A stretch of 64,000 nucleotides of DNA, from assembly GCA_041654355.1 (NCBI GenBank), contig JBAZDQ010000001.1:124001-188000 (forward strand), in the 5' to 3' direction. Made by a program: the position numbers and the translations under genes. This DNA comes from DMER64 sp041654355 (GTDB taxonomy: Bacteria > Bacteroidota > Bacteroidia > Bacteroidales > UBA932). This document shows positions 15,608-24,947 of this stretch, piece after piece; the first letter of the stretch is position 1; each line of letters opens with the position of its first letter. Below the pieces are notes generated by a model, which ran no database searches, was not told the DNA's origin, and saw only the letters and a list, made by a program, of their open reading frames with translations.

Positions 15608-15974
15608 TATTCGGATCATTATTTTTTGGGCTGTATGCTGGGGCTTCTCAGAAGCGACCATAGGCTATGTACTTCATTTTGTTGAAAATTCAGCCGGTAT
15701 ATTGTTGTATCCTATTGGTGCTTTCTGCCTGATCAAAGCTTTTTCAAAAAGCGAAAACAAAATTCTTGTTCCTGTTTTGGTAACCATACTGGCGTCTGTT
15801 CTTAAACTGAGTAACCTTGCTTTTACCCCGGTAATATTTCATTACCGGGTATATTTTCCCGTTCTGGCCATTTTATCTGAAGGATTGGTTACTTCGGCTT
15901 TATTGTTCATAACTGCAGGTTATCCTGTGGAAAACGTGTTTAATAAACTGAGGATAAAAAAAGATATTTTTTGA
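15597..15974 (+). CDS. Small integral membrane protein of unknown function
   Basis: This 125-residue hydrophobic protein has about four predicted membrane segments (around 5-24, 30-48, 58-78 and 85-108) and a basic C-terminus KLRIKKDIF. The ATG overlaps the end of the molybdenum hydroxylase gene by 11 bases, which strongly suggests co-transcription and translational coupling. I do not recognise a family. A role with the hydroxylase (for example substrate entry) is possible only by position. Confidence 0.65.
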   Translation: MKNNIRIIIFWAVCWGFSEATIGYVLHFVENSAGILLYPIGAFCLIKAFSKSENKILVPVLVTILASVLKLSNLAFTPVIFHYRVYFPVLAILSEGLVTSALLFITAGYPVENVFNKLRIKKDIF

Positions 15975-16160
15975 AAAGTTTTGCTGTTGTGAATAACCTT
16001 GATTTTATCCATTTTTACCAACAAAATTATGAACATCCTTTTTAACTAATAATTTTCTAAATCGCTTTATATACAAGTATTTTAAATATTTATTAACATA
16101 TCAACAGACTATTAAAAGAAACATAACCTTTTAAGTAAAAAATATATTTATAATTGTTTC

Positions 16161-17174
16161 ATGACTGATTTTGATCCACATAAAAACAAAGATACCTCGG
16201 ACAGGGATTTTGAAGAACAAATAAGACCGAAAGCATTTGCGCAATTCTCGGGACAGGAAAAAATTACCGATAATCTTAAGGTATTTGTAAAAGCCGCCCT
16301 TTTGAGGGGAGAATCCCTGGATCACGTTCTTTTGCACGGACCTCCCGGATTGGGTAAAACCACTCTGGCACATATTGTTGCAAAGGAACTTGGAGTGGGA
16401 CTCAGAATTACATCCGGCCCCGTTTTGGATAAACCGGGTGACCTGGCAGGTTTGCTTACGGGCCTTGAAGCAGGGGATGTTTTGTTTATAGATGAGATAC
16501 ACCGGCTCTCTCCCGTGGTTGAGGAATATTTGTATTCGGCCATGGAAGATTTTACCATAGACATAATGCTGGATAAAGGCCCGGGTGCCCGTTCCGTACA
16601 GATATCCCTGCAACCTTTCACACTGGTTGGAGCCACTACAAGAAGCGGACTGCTTACCGCCCCTTTAAGGGCCCGGTTTGGTATACAGTGTCACCTTGAA
16701 TATTACGATGCTCCTGTTTTATTACAGATAGTATTGCGATCGGCTTCCATATTAAATGTTGATATTGATCAGAAAGCGGCTCATGAAATTGCTTCCAGGA
16801 GCAGGGGAACCCCGCGTATTGCCAACGCATTGCTCAGAAGGGTACGTGATTTTGCACAGGTAAAAGGATCAGGGGTCATAGATAACGAAATAACACAATA
16901 TGCTCTGGATGCCCTGAACATTGACAAAAGGGGACTGGATCAGATGGACAATAAAATATTATCTACAATAATCCACAAATTCAGGGGAGGTCCGGTTGGA
17001 ATAGGAACGATTGCCACAGCTGTCAGTGAAGAAATAGGTACATTGGAAGAAGTTTATGAACCATTCCTTATAAAAGAGGGGTTGTTGCAAAGAACTCCCC
17101 GTGGCAGGGAAGCCACCCGGCTGGCTTATGAACATCTGGGTATTTTCAGGGAAGAACCGGAAAAACTGTTTTGA
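16161..17174 (+). CDS. ruvB: Holliday junction ATP-dependent DNA helicase RuvB
   Basis: This is the hexameric AAA+ motor that drives branch migration of Holliday junctions with RuvA. The 337-residue protein has all family parts: IRPKAFAQFSGQEKI near the N-terminus, Walker A GPPGLGKTT (about 59), Walker B LFIDEIHRLSP, sensor VGATTRSG and arginine-finger region LRARFG. The C-terminal winged-helix domain includes RTPRGREAT. The 186-base gap upstream is AT-rich with no other feature seen and presumably holds the promoter; no clean TAnnTTTG box was found. RuvA is not nearby. The next gene starts 12 bases on. Confidence 0.97.
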   Translation: MTDFDPHKNKDTSDRDFEEQIRPKAFAQFSGQEKITDNLKVFVKAALLRGESLDHVLLHGPPGLGKTTLAHIVAKELGVGLRITSGPVLDKPGDLAGLLTGLEAGDVLFIDEIHRLSPVVEEYLYSAMEDFTIDIMLDKGPGARSVQISLQPFTLVGATTRSGLLTAPLRARFGIQCHLEYYDAPVLLQIVLRSASILNVDIDQKAAHEIASRSRGTPRIANALLRRVRDFAQVKGSGVIDNEITQYALDALNIDKRGLDQMDNKILSTIIHKFRGGPVGIGTIATAVSEEIGTLEEVYEPFLIKEGLLQRTPRGREATRLAYEHLGIFREEPEKLF

Positions 17175-17186
17175 AAAAAGATTGTT

Positions 17187-18413
17187 ATGAGAAAATATTG
17201 GATCCTTACACTTATTACTTTAATTTTTAATCTTTTAACACAAAATTCTCAGGCTTGTACTTCAGCTATAATTACGGGAAAAGTTACTGCCAGCGGAAGA
17301 CCGCTTTTATGGAAACACCGTGATACCGGTCAGGAACAAAACCGGATTGAATTTTTCAATACCGGAAAATATTCTTTTTTAGCCCTGGTGGATGCTACCG
17401 ATACCGGAGGTACAGCCTGGACCGGCACCAACAGTGCAGGATTATCCATTATGAATACGGCTTCATACAATTTAAAAGATGATCAGGTAAAGGAAATGGA
17501 CAGGGAAGGGAAGGTTATGTACAGGGCGCTGGAAATCTGTAAAGATGTTAAAGATTTTGAAAAGTTACTGGATACACTATCAAGACCCATGCGCGTAGAA
17601 GCCAATTTTGGCGTTATTGATGCTTCCGGAGGTGCCGCCTATTATGAAGTAAACAATCACTCATGGGTTAAAATTGATGCTAATGATCCTTCTGTAGCAC
17701 CCCACGGTTATCTTGTATATACCAATTTTTCCTATACCGGAAGAATTAACGAGGGAATGGGCTATATGAGGTATAAAACGGCTTCTGCCCTTTTTCTAAA
17801 AAAATCAGCTACAGCCGATTTTACGCCTCAATGGATCTTTAAAAACGTTTCACGTTCATTTTACCACGCATTCCTGGGAATCGACCTGTGCGATCCTGCG
17901 TTTTCTCCGGAAAACGCTTCCGGATGGTTTTTGGATCAGGATTTTATTCCGCGCCGATCCAGTACATGTTCCATCGTCGTTGAAGGGGTAAAACAGGGAG
18001 AAGATCCCCTGGAAACCGTAATGTGGACCGTTATGGGCTACCCTCCTGCCGGTGTATGCATACCCCTATGGGTAAAAATGGGAAAAGATCAACCTTATTT
18101 GTTACTGGGACAAGGAGAAAACAACAGATCCCCTTTATGTGAAGAAGCCGTGAGGCTAAAACACGAAACCTTTCCCGTAAAAAGAGGAAACGGCAGTAAA
18201 TACATGTATTTTTCCAGGATTTTCAACAGCAACGGAACCGGTTACATGCAACAGCTGGCAGTGCTGGAAGAAAGGCTTTTTGAGATTTACCGGAACTGTA
18301 TTGAAAATATGGAAAAAGAAGGATTGACGGGAGAAAAACCGGACATAAAAAGGATAAAAGACATGTACGGGCAGATTGCTCCCCAGATAGAACACGTATA
18401 TGACGGGCTTTGA
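17187..18413 (+). CDS. Secreted C45-like (acyl-CoA:6-APA acyltransferase-like) Ntn amidohydrolase
   Basis: This 408-residue protein has a signal peptide ending in NSQA followed at once by Cys-Thr-Ser (about residue 24). Cleavage there would expose an N-terminal Cys nucleophile, as in Ntn hydrolases of the C45/linear-amide group. Downstream family-like stretches are RPLLWKHRDTG, TAWTGTNSAGLSIMN and the ANFGVIDASGGAAYYE region. The likely reaction is hydrolysis of a linear amide in the periplasm; the substrate is unknown (carcinine, acyl-amino acids and conjugates are cleaved by relatives). It lies between ruvB and mfd and overlaps mfd by 14 bases, so it is in an operon with repair genes without an obvious functional link. 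Confidence 0.75.
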   Translation: MRKYWILTLITLIFNLLTQNSQACTSAIITGKVTASGRPLLWKHRDTGQEQNRIEFFNTGKYSFLALVDATDTGGTAWTGTNSAGLSIMNTASYNLKDDQVKEMDREGKVMYRALEICKDVKDFEKLLDTLSRPMRVEANFGVIDASGGAAYYEVNNHSWVKIDANDPSVAPHGYLVYTNFSYTGRINEGMGYMRYKTASALFLKKSATADFTPQWIFKNVSRSFYHAFLGIDLCDPAFSPENASGWFLDQDFIPRRSSTCSIVVEGVKQGEDPLETVMWTVMGYPPAGVCIPLWVKMGKDQPYLLLGQGENNRSPLCEEAVRLKHETFPVKRGNGSKYMYFSRIFNSNGTGYMQQLAVLEERLFEIYRNCIENMEKEGLTGEKPDIKRIKDMYGQIAPQIEHVYDGL

Positions 18414-21400
18414 TGTTAGGGATATACGTAAATTTATAGAAGCTTCAGGTTTTCAAAATATTCCGGAAGTGCTTTCTTTACAGGGACTTTCCGGATCTTC
18501 CGTATATTTTCCCATAGCCGGGATATACAAAGAGTCACCAGGCAGGATTCATATAGTGATCAGGGAAAATTCCTCGGAGGCTTCTTATGCCGCCGGTGAT
18601 CTATCCGTACTGACAGAAGACGACAATGTATTTTTGTTTCCCGCATCGTACAGGGGCACCGGGAAAACAGCAAGACCGGATGAATCATTCAGGGTCCAGC
18701 GGACAACGGCATTAAGGGCCTTGTCACGCTTTTTCTACGATCAAAAAGACATCATTCTTGTTACCTATCCGAAAGCATTATTGGAAGGTGTTCCGGAAAA
18801 AGACGCCCTGGAAAAAAACGTTTTGACAGTTTCTAAAGGACTTAAGCTGTCTCATGAAGCCATAAAAGAATATCTTTTACGGGCCGGTTTTGAAAAAACG
18901 GATTTTGTTATTGAACCCGGACAATTTGCCGTACGTGGGAGTATTATTGATGTGTTTTCTTATTCAGAAAACCGTCCTTACAGGATCAATTTTTTTGGTG
19001 ATGAGATTGAAAACATACGGATTTTCGACCAAAACACCCAGTTGTCCATAGAAGAACGTGCATTTGTGTCGGTAACACAACGTTTGCAGGGTGAACAACT
19101 GTTGCTTGAAACGATTGCAGAACACGCTGTAGTCTGGTCTTTCCAGGAAGATTTCAAACACATTCCGTCCACTATTCCGGTGATGGCTTTTTACAACCTG
19201 GTAAAGGAAAAAGCCGTGGTTCAGTATGAAACATCCCCCCAGCCGGTATTTAACAAAAACTTCGGGCTTCTTGTGAGTGATATTCGTAAAAGAAAGTCGG
19301 ACGGGTACCGGGTTTGCATATTGAGTGAGAACAAAGCACAAATAAGAAGGCTGGAAGATATTTTTGAAAGCCTGGGTTGTCCGCAGCCATTTGTAGAATA
19401 TAAAAAAGTTTCTTTACACGAAGGGTTTACCGACCATCGTAATAAAATCTGCTATTACACTGATCATCAACTTTTTCAGCGAATACACAGAGTTCACCTG
19501 AAGGGTTCGGTTCAGAAAAGCGAACAGATCACACTCAACGATCTTACCGGATTTAAAGTAGGCGACTATGTCGTACACATTGACCACGGGGTAGGGGTGT
19601 TCGGAGGCCTTGTAAGAACAAATTTGAACGGGAAAGTGCAGGAGGCTGTGAAGATCATTTACAGAGACAACGATGTTCTTTACGTGAATATACACGGGCT
19701 GCACAGAATTGCCAGGTATAAAAGCAAAGAAAGCGAAGCTCCCCGGATCCATAAACTGGGATCCGGTGCCTGGAACAGGATCAAACAACAAACCAAGAAA
19801 AAAGTACAGGACATAGCCCGGGACCTTATCAAACTGTACTCGGAAAGAATCTCGGCCAAAGGGTTTGCGTTTTCCCCGGACACTTACCTGCAGCAACAAT
19901 TGGAAGCTTCATTTCTTTTTGAAGATACTCCTGATCAACTGTTGGCTACACAACAGGTAAAAAGCGATATGGAAAAACCGTATCCCATGGACCGTCTCAT
20001 ATGTGGTGACGTAGGTTTTGGCAAAACCGAAATTGCCATCAGGGCTGCCTTTAAAGCCGTAACCGACGGAAAGCAGGTGGCTTTTCTAGTTCCCACAACC
20101 ATACTGGCTTTGCAGCATTACCATACAATAACAGAAAGACTTGAAGACTTTCCTGTAAAAACGGAATTTGTTTCCCGCCTGAAAACCCCTTCCCAGATAA
20201 AAGAGATTTTAAGGCAATTGCAAGAAGGGATCATAGATATTATTATTGGGACACACCGGCTTTTGAATAAGGATGTTTTGTTCAAAGACCTGGGCCTTCT
20301 GGTGGTAGATGAAGAACAGAAATTCGGGGTGGCTGCCAAAGAAAAATTAAAACTGATCAAAATTAATGTTGACACCCTTACCATGACAGCAACACCCATA
20401 CCCAGAACGTTGCAATTTTCCCTTATGGGTGCACGCGATCTCTCCATTATTCAAACACCTCCTTCCAACCGGCTTCCCATTCACACCGAAGTCCAGACTT
20501 TTGATCACGAGATTATCAAAGAGGCTATTGACAGGGAACTGGACCGGGGCGGACAACTCTTTTTTGTACACAACCGGATCATGGATATAGAAACGGTTGC
20601 CGAGATATTAAAAAAAATTCGTCCCGGAATCCGTATTGCCATCGGACACGGGCAGATGCCTCCAAAAACCATGGAGAAAGTACTGCTGGATTTTATTTGC
20701 GGTGATTATGACCTGTTATTATCCACATCCATTATAGAAAACGGGATAGATATTCCCAACGCCAACACCATCATCATCAACCGGGCACACCTGTTCGGAC
20801 TGAGCGATCTGCACCAGATGAGAGGCAGGGTGGGCCGCTCCAACCGGAAAGCCTATTGTTATCTTCTTATACCGCAACACGCCGGTCTGACAGAAGATGC
20901 CAACAGGCGGCTCAAAGCTCTGGAATCCTTTACCGAACTGGGAAGCGGCTTCAATATAGCCATGCAGGATTTGGACATCCGCGGTGCGGGCAACATGTTG
21001 GGTGGCGAACAAAGCGGATTTATTGCCGAGATGGGATTTGAAACGTATCAGAGAATCCTGGAAGAAGCCTTTGCCGAGTTGAATCTGTCCTACGACCAAC
21101 CTGAAAAAGTGGCCATAAGGCCTTCTTTTGTATCTTCTTTTGCAGCCGATTGTACCATAGAGACCGATCTGGATGTGATGATCCCAGATGAGTATATAAA
21201 TCAGGTTTCCGAGAAAATACGCCTATACAAGGAATTGGACAACATAAAGGAAGAAGAACGTCTGCAACGTTTTTTTGCATCCCTGGAAGACCGGTTTGGC
21301 CCCATTCCGGAACCTTTCCTGCAATTGGGCTACGTGGTGCGGTTAAGGCAACTGGCCGTACAGGCGGGGTTTGAACGTGTAGTGCTGAAAAACGGCATAA

Positions 21401-21597
21401 TGCTTGCATATTTCATTTCAGATCCGCATTCAGACTATTACAAAACGGAACTTTTTGCAAACATCCTGAATTACATATCGGCGCACCCGAGAGATTTCCA
21501 GGTAAAAGAGCAAAAAAACAAACTGTTTGTGAAAGTCCCTCACGTTAAGAGTGTTGAAGCAGCGTATAATTTATTAAAAATTTTTGCAAAACCCTGA
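18400..21597 (+). CDS. mfd: Transcription-repair coupling factor Mfd
   Basis: Mfd displaces RNA polymerase stalled at DNA lesions and recruits UvrA. The protein is 1065 residues, a little short of the E. coli length but complete. It has an N-terminal UvrB-like domain with PGQFAVRGSIIDVFSY (about 172-187), then the RNA-polymerase-interacting domain beginning GDYVVHIDHGVGVF. The SF2 translocase has Walker A CGDVGFGKTE, a DEEQ box (VVDEEQKFG), TATPIPRTL, the RGRVGRS motif and the TRG-region RGAGNMLGGEQSG, followed by the C-terminal TRCF domain. The ATG lies inside the end of the preceding hydrolase gene. Confidence 0.97.
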   Translation: MTGFDVRDIRKFIEASGFQNIPEVLSLQGLSGSSVYFPIAGIYKESPGRIHIVIRENSSEASYAAGDLSVLTEDDNVFLFPASYRGTGKTARPDESFRVQRTTALRALSRFFYDQKDIILVTYPKALLEGVPEKDALEKNVLTVSKGLKLSHEAIKEYLLRAGFEKTDFVIEPGQFAVRGSIIDVFSYSENRPYRINFFGDEIENIRIFDQNTQLSIEERAFVSVTQRLQGEQLLLETIAEHAVVWSFQEDFKHIPSTIPVMAFYNLVKEKAVVQYETSPQPVFNKNFGLLVSDIRKRKSDGYRVCILSENKAQIRRLEDIFESLGCPQPFVEYKKVSLHEGFTDHRNKICYYTDHQLFQRIHRVHLKGSVQKSEQITLNDLTGFKVGDYVVHIDHGVGVFGGLVRTNLNGKVQEAVKIIYRDNDVLYVNIHGLHRIARYKSKESEAPRIHKLGSGAWNRIKQQTKKKVQDIARDLIKLYSERISAKGFAFSPDTYLQQQLEASFLFEDTPDQLLATQQVKSDMEKPYPMDRLICGDVGFGKTEIAIRAAFKAVTDGKQVAFLVPTTILALQHYHTITERLEDFPVKTEFVSRLKTPSQIKEILRQLQEGIIDIIIGTHRLLNKDVLFKDLGLLVVDEEQKFGVAAKEKLKLIKINVDTLTMTATPIPRTLQFSLMGARDLSIIQTPPSNRLPIHTEVQTFDHEIIKEAIDRELDRGGQLFFVHNRIMDIETVAEILKKIRPGIRIAIGHGQMPPKTMEKVLLDFICGDYDLLLSTSIIENGIDIPNANTIIINRAHLFGLSDLHQMRGRVGRSNRKAYCYLLIPQHAGLTEDANRRLKALESFTELGSGFNIAMQDLDIRGAGNMLGGEQSGFIAEMGFETYQRILEEAFAELNLSYDQPEKVAIRPSFVSSFAADCTIETDLDVMIPDEYINQVSEKIRLYKELDNIKEEERLQRFFASLEDRFGPIPEPFLQLGYVVRLRQLAVQAGFERVVLKNGIMLAYFISDPHSDYYKTELFANILNYISAHPRDFQVKEQKNKLFVKVPHVKSVEAAYNLLKIFAKP

Positions 21598-21619
21598 AAA
21601 AGTGCGACATTTGCAAGCT

Positions 21620-22924
21620 ATGCATAGAACAGGATTCCGTTTATTGATCCTCGGTTTGTTTTTAATGCTCACAGGAAACATAAAATCCGCAGCGCAAACG
21701 ATGGACGCTTTAGGCACATTTACCCCTTATTCCATGTTTGGGGTAGGAGAATTGACCCGCCCGGGAACCTCTTTGAACAGAGGGATGGGAGGGATCGGAG
21801 CCGGATTGCGTGACAACCGTTATATCAATTATCTGAATCCCGCATCGGCCTCGGCTAGGGATTCTTTGTCTTTTATGCTCGATTTCGGATTGCTGCAAAA
21901 CAATTTCATCAACACTGACGGATCCCGGACTTCTGCATACAACGCATTCAACATGCACCACATCATCATATCTTTTCCCATTTGGAAAAGCTCGGCCATG
22001 CAGCTGGGCATTATTCCTTACAGCAACGTAGGATACCGTTTTGTGGAAGATGAAAGCCGCGAAAATATATTGGCTACCGTCGGGGCATTTCGTTACTATC
22101 ATTACGGTCAGGGGAGCATCAACCAGGCTTTCGCCGCTTATTCCGCTACTTTTTTTCGTCATCTTTCCATTGGGGTGCAGGGAATGTTTTATTTTGGCAA
22201 CATTGAAAAAAACGCACAGGCCGTTTCCCTGACAGCTCCGGAATCCTATGGAACGCTTAAAACAGGGTACGACATAGTAGTGGGATCGTTTGGGGCCCAG
22301 TTTGGTCTCCAGGCTTTCGGGAATTTCAACCCGAACACGTCTTTTACCATTGGGGCAACGTTTCAGCCGGCTGCCACCATTAAAGGAGATGTAACCCGGT
22401 TTGCCAAAATTGAAAAAAGTTCCGTTATTGATACGGTGTATTCTGTTATCAACGAGGAATCAAGAATGTCCGTACCCATGGAATGGACTGTAGGTTTTTC
22501 CGTAAGGAAACGCGACAAATGGATGTTCGGGGTTGATTATTCGCAATCAGACTGGAGCAAGTCCAATTTTTCTCCCACCCCGGGAGTGAATTTTGAACCG
22601 GCCATGAGCCGCACTCTGAAAGCCGGTCTTGAATTTACACCGGACCGCTACAGTATCCGCTATTTCATGCGCAGATGGACGTACCGTCTTGGGGCTTATT
22701 ACGATAAATCATATATGAGACTGAACGGACAACAGGTAGAAGCCATAGGCGTTACTTTTGGGTTCTCACTACCCATTTACCGTTGGTATAACTCTGTGGG
22801 CGTATCCATTGATGCCGGGCAAAGAGGCAGTATAGAAAACAACCTTATCCGTGAAAGATACATCATGCTGATTTTGAATTTCAATTTACATGATATTTGG
22901 TTCTTAAAACACAGATACAATTAA
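21620..22924 (+). CDS. Outer-membrane beta-barrel protein (FadL/PorV-like)
   Basis: The start was placed at MHRTGFRLL, giving a signal peptide ending in SAAQ and a start beyond the mfd stop. The 434-residue protein has alternating strands, an N-terminal TPYSMFGVGELTRPGTSLNRGMGGIG resembling the plug region of FadL/PorV-like barrels, and a C-terminal strand ending in aromatic residues (DIWFLKHRYN). It heads a group with a repeat protein, lptC and a PpiD-like chaperone, an order I know from Bacteroides. It probably transports or inserts hydrophobic material in the outer membrane; the exact role is not known. Confidence 0.8.
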   Translation: MHRTGFRLLILGLFLMLTGNIKSAAQTMDALGTFTPYSMFGVGELTRPGTSLNRGMGGIGAGLRDNRYINYLNPASASARDSLSFMLDFGLLQNNFINTDGSRTSAYNAFNMHHIIISFPIWKSSAMQLGIIPYSNVGYRFVEDESRENILATVGAFRYYHYGQGSINQAFAAYSATFFRHLSIGVQGMFYFGNIEKNAQAVSLTAPESYGTLKTGYDIVVGSFGAQFGLQAFGNFNPNTSFTIGATFQPAATIKGDVTRFAKIEKSSVIDTVYSVINEESRMSVPMEWTVGFSVRKRDKWMFGVDYSQSDWSKSNFSPTPGVNFEPAMSRTLKAGLEFTPDRYSIRYFMRRWTYRLGAYYDKSYMRLNGQQVEAIGVTFGFSLPIYRWYNSVGVSIDAGQRGSIENNLIRERYIMLILNFNLHDIWFLKHRYN

Positions 22925-22935
22925 TACTCACAAAA

Positions 22936-24276
22936 ATGAAAAAGCTTGGAATCCTAATTACATTGATCATGTTTGCATTCGTAACACAAAGTTACGCACA
23001 GGGCGGCAAATTTGGAGCGACACCGGAAGACAGCGTACAATGCGTTAGATACTTGTCTTTCTATAAGGATTATTACAAGAACGGGAACATCAGGGAAGCC
23101 CTTCCTTCGTGGCGGGGTGCAGTAAGGGTTTGTCCCGTGGGCGTAGTACAATCCCTGTACCAGGACGGTCAAAACATTATCAAGTTTTTGATCCACCAAA
23201 CTCAGGATCCAGACCGGAGAAAGGAATTGATAGATTCACTTATATTGATGTACGACATCAGGATAGACAAATTTCCCACAAGCAAAGCCCGTTTAAGTGC
23301 TTTTACATACAAAGCCTATGATATGGTAACGTTCTACAAGGAAGATGATATGAAAATTTTCCAGGCTTTGCAGGATGTGGTGGAATTTGGAAAACACAGG
23401 ACAGATCCCGGTATTCTTGTGCTAAACATGCAATACGCCACAGGTTTATTTAAAGAAGAAAAAATGGATGCCGAGAAAGTGATTCATGTATATCAGCAGC
23501 TGAGCGAGATATTCGATAAAAAAATGCAGACCGGATCGGATGAAGCACTTGATGAAGCACGCAATAATTTTGAAACACTCTTTGCCATAAGCGGAGTTGC
23601 AGATTGTGAGAACCTGCTGGCCTTGTTCGGCCCCCGTTTTGACAGCAATGCTTCCGATATTGTGTATGTTAAACGTGTTGTGCAGCTACTCTCCAATGCG
23701 GGCTGCGAAACCTCGGATCTGTTTCTCAAGGCGGTGGAACGTCTCTACAACATGGAACCTTCCTATAACTCGGCCTATTACCTCTATCGTTTGTATTCGG
23801 CACGTGAAAACAATGAGAACGCTGCAAAATTCCTGGAATGCGCCATTGAATCCGATTCCATTGACAGCGTCACTAAAGGGGATTACATGATGGAACTGGG
23901 TACATTCTATTTCAAGAAAATGAGTAATGCTTCAGCCGCAGCCAATTCCGCCCTGAATGCCTCCAATTTCAATAAAGATGTGGAAGGACGTGCTTTCCTG
24001 TTAATGGGACACATCTGGGCAAACGCCAAGGTAACCTACGGAGAAATGCCTGAAATTGACAAACGTGCCAATTTCTGGGTGGCCGTGGATTATTTTGCCC
24101 GGGCCAAAGCGGCAGATTCTTCATTGGAAGAAGAATGCAACAATCTTATTGCCACTTACAGGCAGTATTTCCCCACTCCGGAAGAAGCTTTTATGCACGA
24201 CCTGGATGAAGGCACAAGATATTCTGTAAGGGCTAACGGCTTATCGGCTACAACAACGGTAAGAACAAACAAATAA
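22936..24276 (+). CDS. Exported tetratricopeptide-like repeat protein
   Basis: This is a 446-residue periplasmic protein. The start was moved to MKKLGILI, which gives a signal peptide ending in SYAQ and a start after the previous stop. The mature part is helical throughout, with degenerate TPR-like pairs, for example NSAYYLYRLYSARENNENAAKFLE (read in parts around residues 290-315) and a C-terminal unit around NFWVAVDYFARAKAAD. The last base of its stop is the first base of lptC. The function is unknown; by position it may help assemble or protect outer-membrane material. Confidence 0.8.
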   Translation: MKKLGILITLIMFAFVTQSYAQGGKFGATPEDSVQCVRYLSFYKDYYKNGNIREALPSWRGAVRVCPVGVVQSLYQDGQNIIKFLIHQTQDPDRRKELIDSLILMYDIRIDKFPTSKARLSAFTYKAYDMVTFYKEDDMKIFQALQDVVEFGKHRTDPGILVLNMQYATGLFKEEKMDAEKVIHVYQQLSEIFDKKMQTGSDEALDEARNNFETLFAISGVADCENLLALFGPRFDSNASDIVYVKRVVQLLSNAGCETSDLFLKAVERLYNMEPSYNSAYYLYRLYSARENNENAAKFLECAIESDSIDSVTKGDYMMELGTFYFKKMSNASAAANSALNASNFNKDVEGRAFLLMGHIWANAKVTYGEMPEIDKRANFWVAVDYFARAKAADSSLEEECNNLIATYRQYFPTPEEAFMHDLDEGTRYSVRANGLSATTTVRTNK

Positions 24277-24947
24277 TGGGATCTTTTTCCCGGACAACAA
24301 AAAACATTATGGTAGCAACAGGCCTGTCTCTTGCTACCATATTTGTCTCCTGTAAAAACCGGGTGACCACAATAGAATCACTCAATAACCTGGACAGTAT
24401 TCCCACACAGACCATTAAAAATATGGAAGGCTGGCAGGTGGAAGGAGGTATTGTCCGGGGGCGGTTGACGGCTCCTTATATGGAAAAATATTCCCGGGGA
24501 TCGGATCCGTACGAGATCTTTCCGCAATCATTCAGGGTAGAAGGGTACACACCGGAAGGAGAACTGGAAACGGTAATTACGGCCGACAAAGCGTTGCACC
24601 GGACCGGGGAAGAGCAAGTGTGGATAGCTACGGGAAAAGTGATCGTACAAAATCTGCTGAAAGAAGAAACCATGGAAACAGATACGTTATACTGGGACCA
24701 ACAGAATAAGAAGATCTATACAGATTGCTACGTAAGGCTAACCTCTCCCGACTTTTTTGCACAGGGTTACGGAATGGAATCCGATGAAAGAGCTACAAAC
24801 GCCAAAATTCTGAAACCATTTGATTCTTACGGGTACATTAAGCAGGATACTTTGTCCAATGAAGAAAAAGAATTATCTTCGCACCCTCAAATACAACAAA
24901 AACCACAACCAATAAACTTACAAGATGGCAGTTCTGGAGAAGATTAG
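24276..24947 (+). CDS. lptC: LPS export periplasmic protein LptC-like lipoprotein
   Basis: LptC is part of the bridge that carries lipopolysaccharide from inner to outer membrane. This 223-residue protein has a hydrophobic N-terminus with lipobox-like IFVSCKN (about 22-28), so it is probably lipid-anchored and not bitopic as in E. coli. The beta-jellyroll follows with WQVEGGIVRGRLTAPYMEKY, ITADKALH and YTDCYVRLTSPDFFAQGYGMESDE, the conserved OstA-like pattern. It starts on the last base of the repeat-protein stop and overlaps the PpiD-like gene by 23 bases. lptE starts at 63707. Confidence 0.88.
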   Translation: MGSFSRTTKNIMVATGLSLATIFVSCKNRVTTIESLNNLDSIPTQTIKNMEGWQVEGGIVRGRLTAPYMEKYSRGSDPYEIFPQSFRVEGYTPEGELETVITADKALHRTGEEQVWIATGKVIVQNLLKEETMETDTLYWDQQNKKIYTDCYVRLTSPDFFAQGYGMESDERATNAKILKPFDSYGYIKQDTLSNEEKELSSHPQIQQKPQPINLQDGSSGED

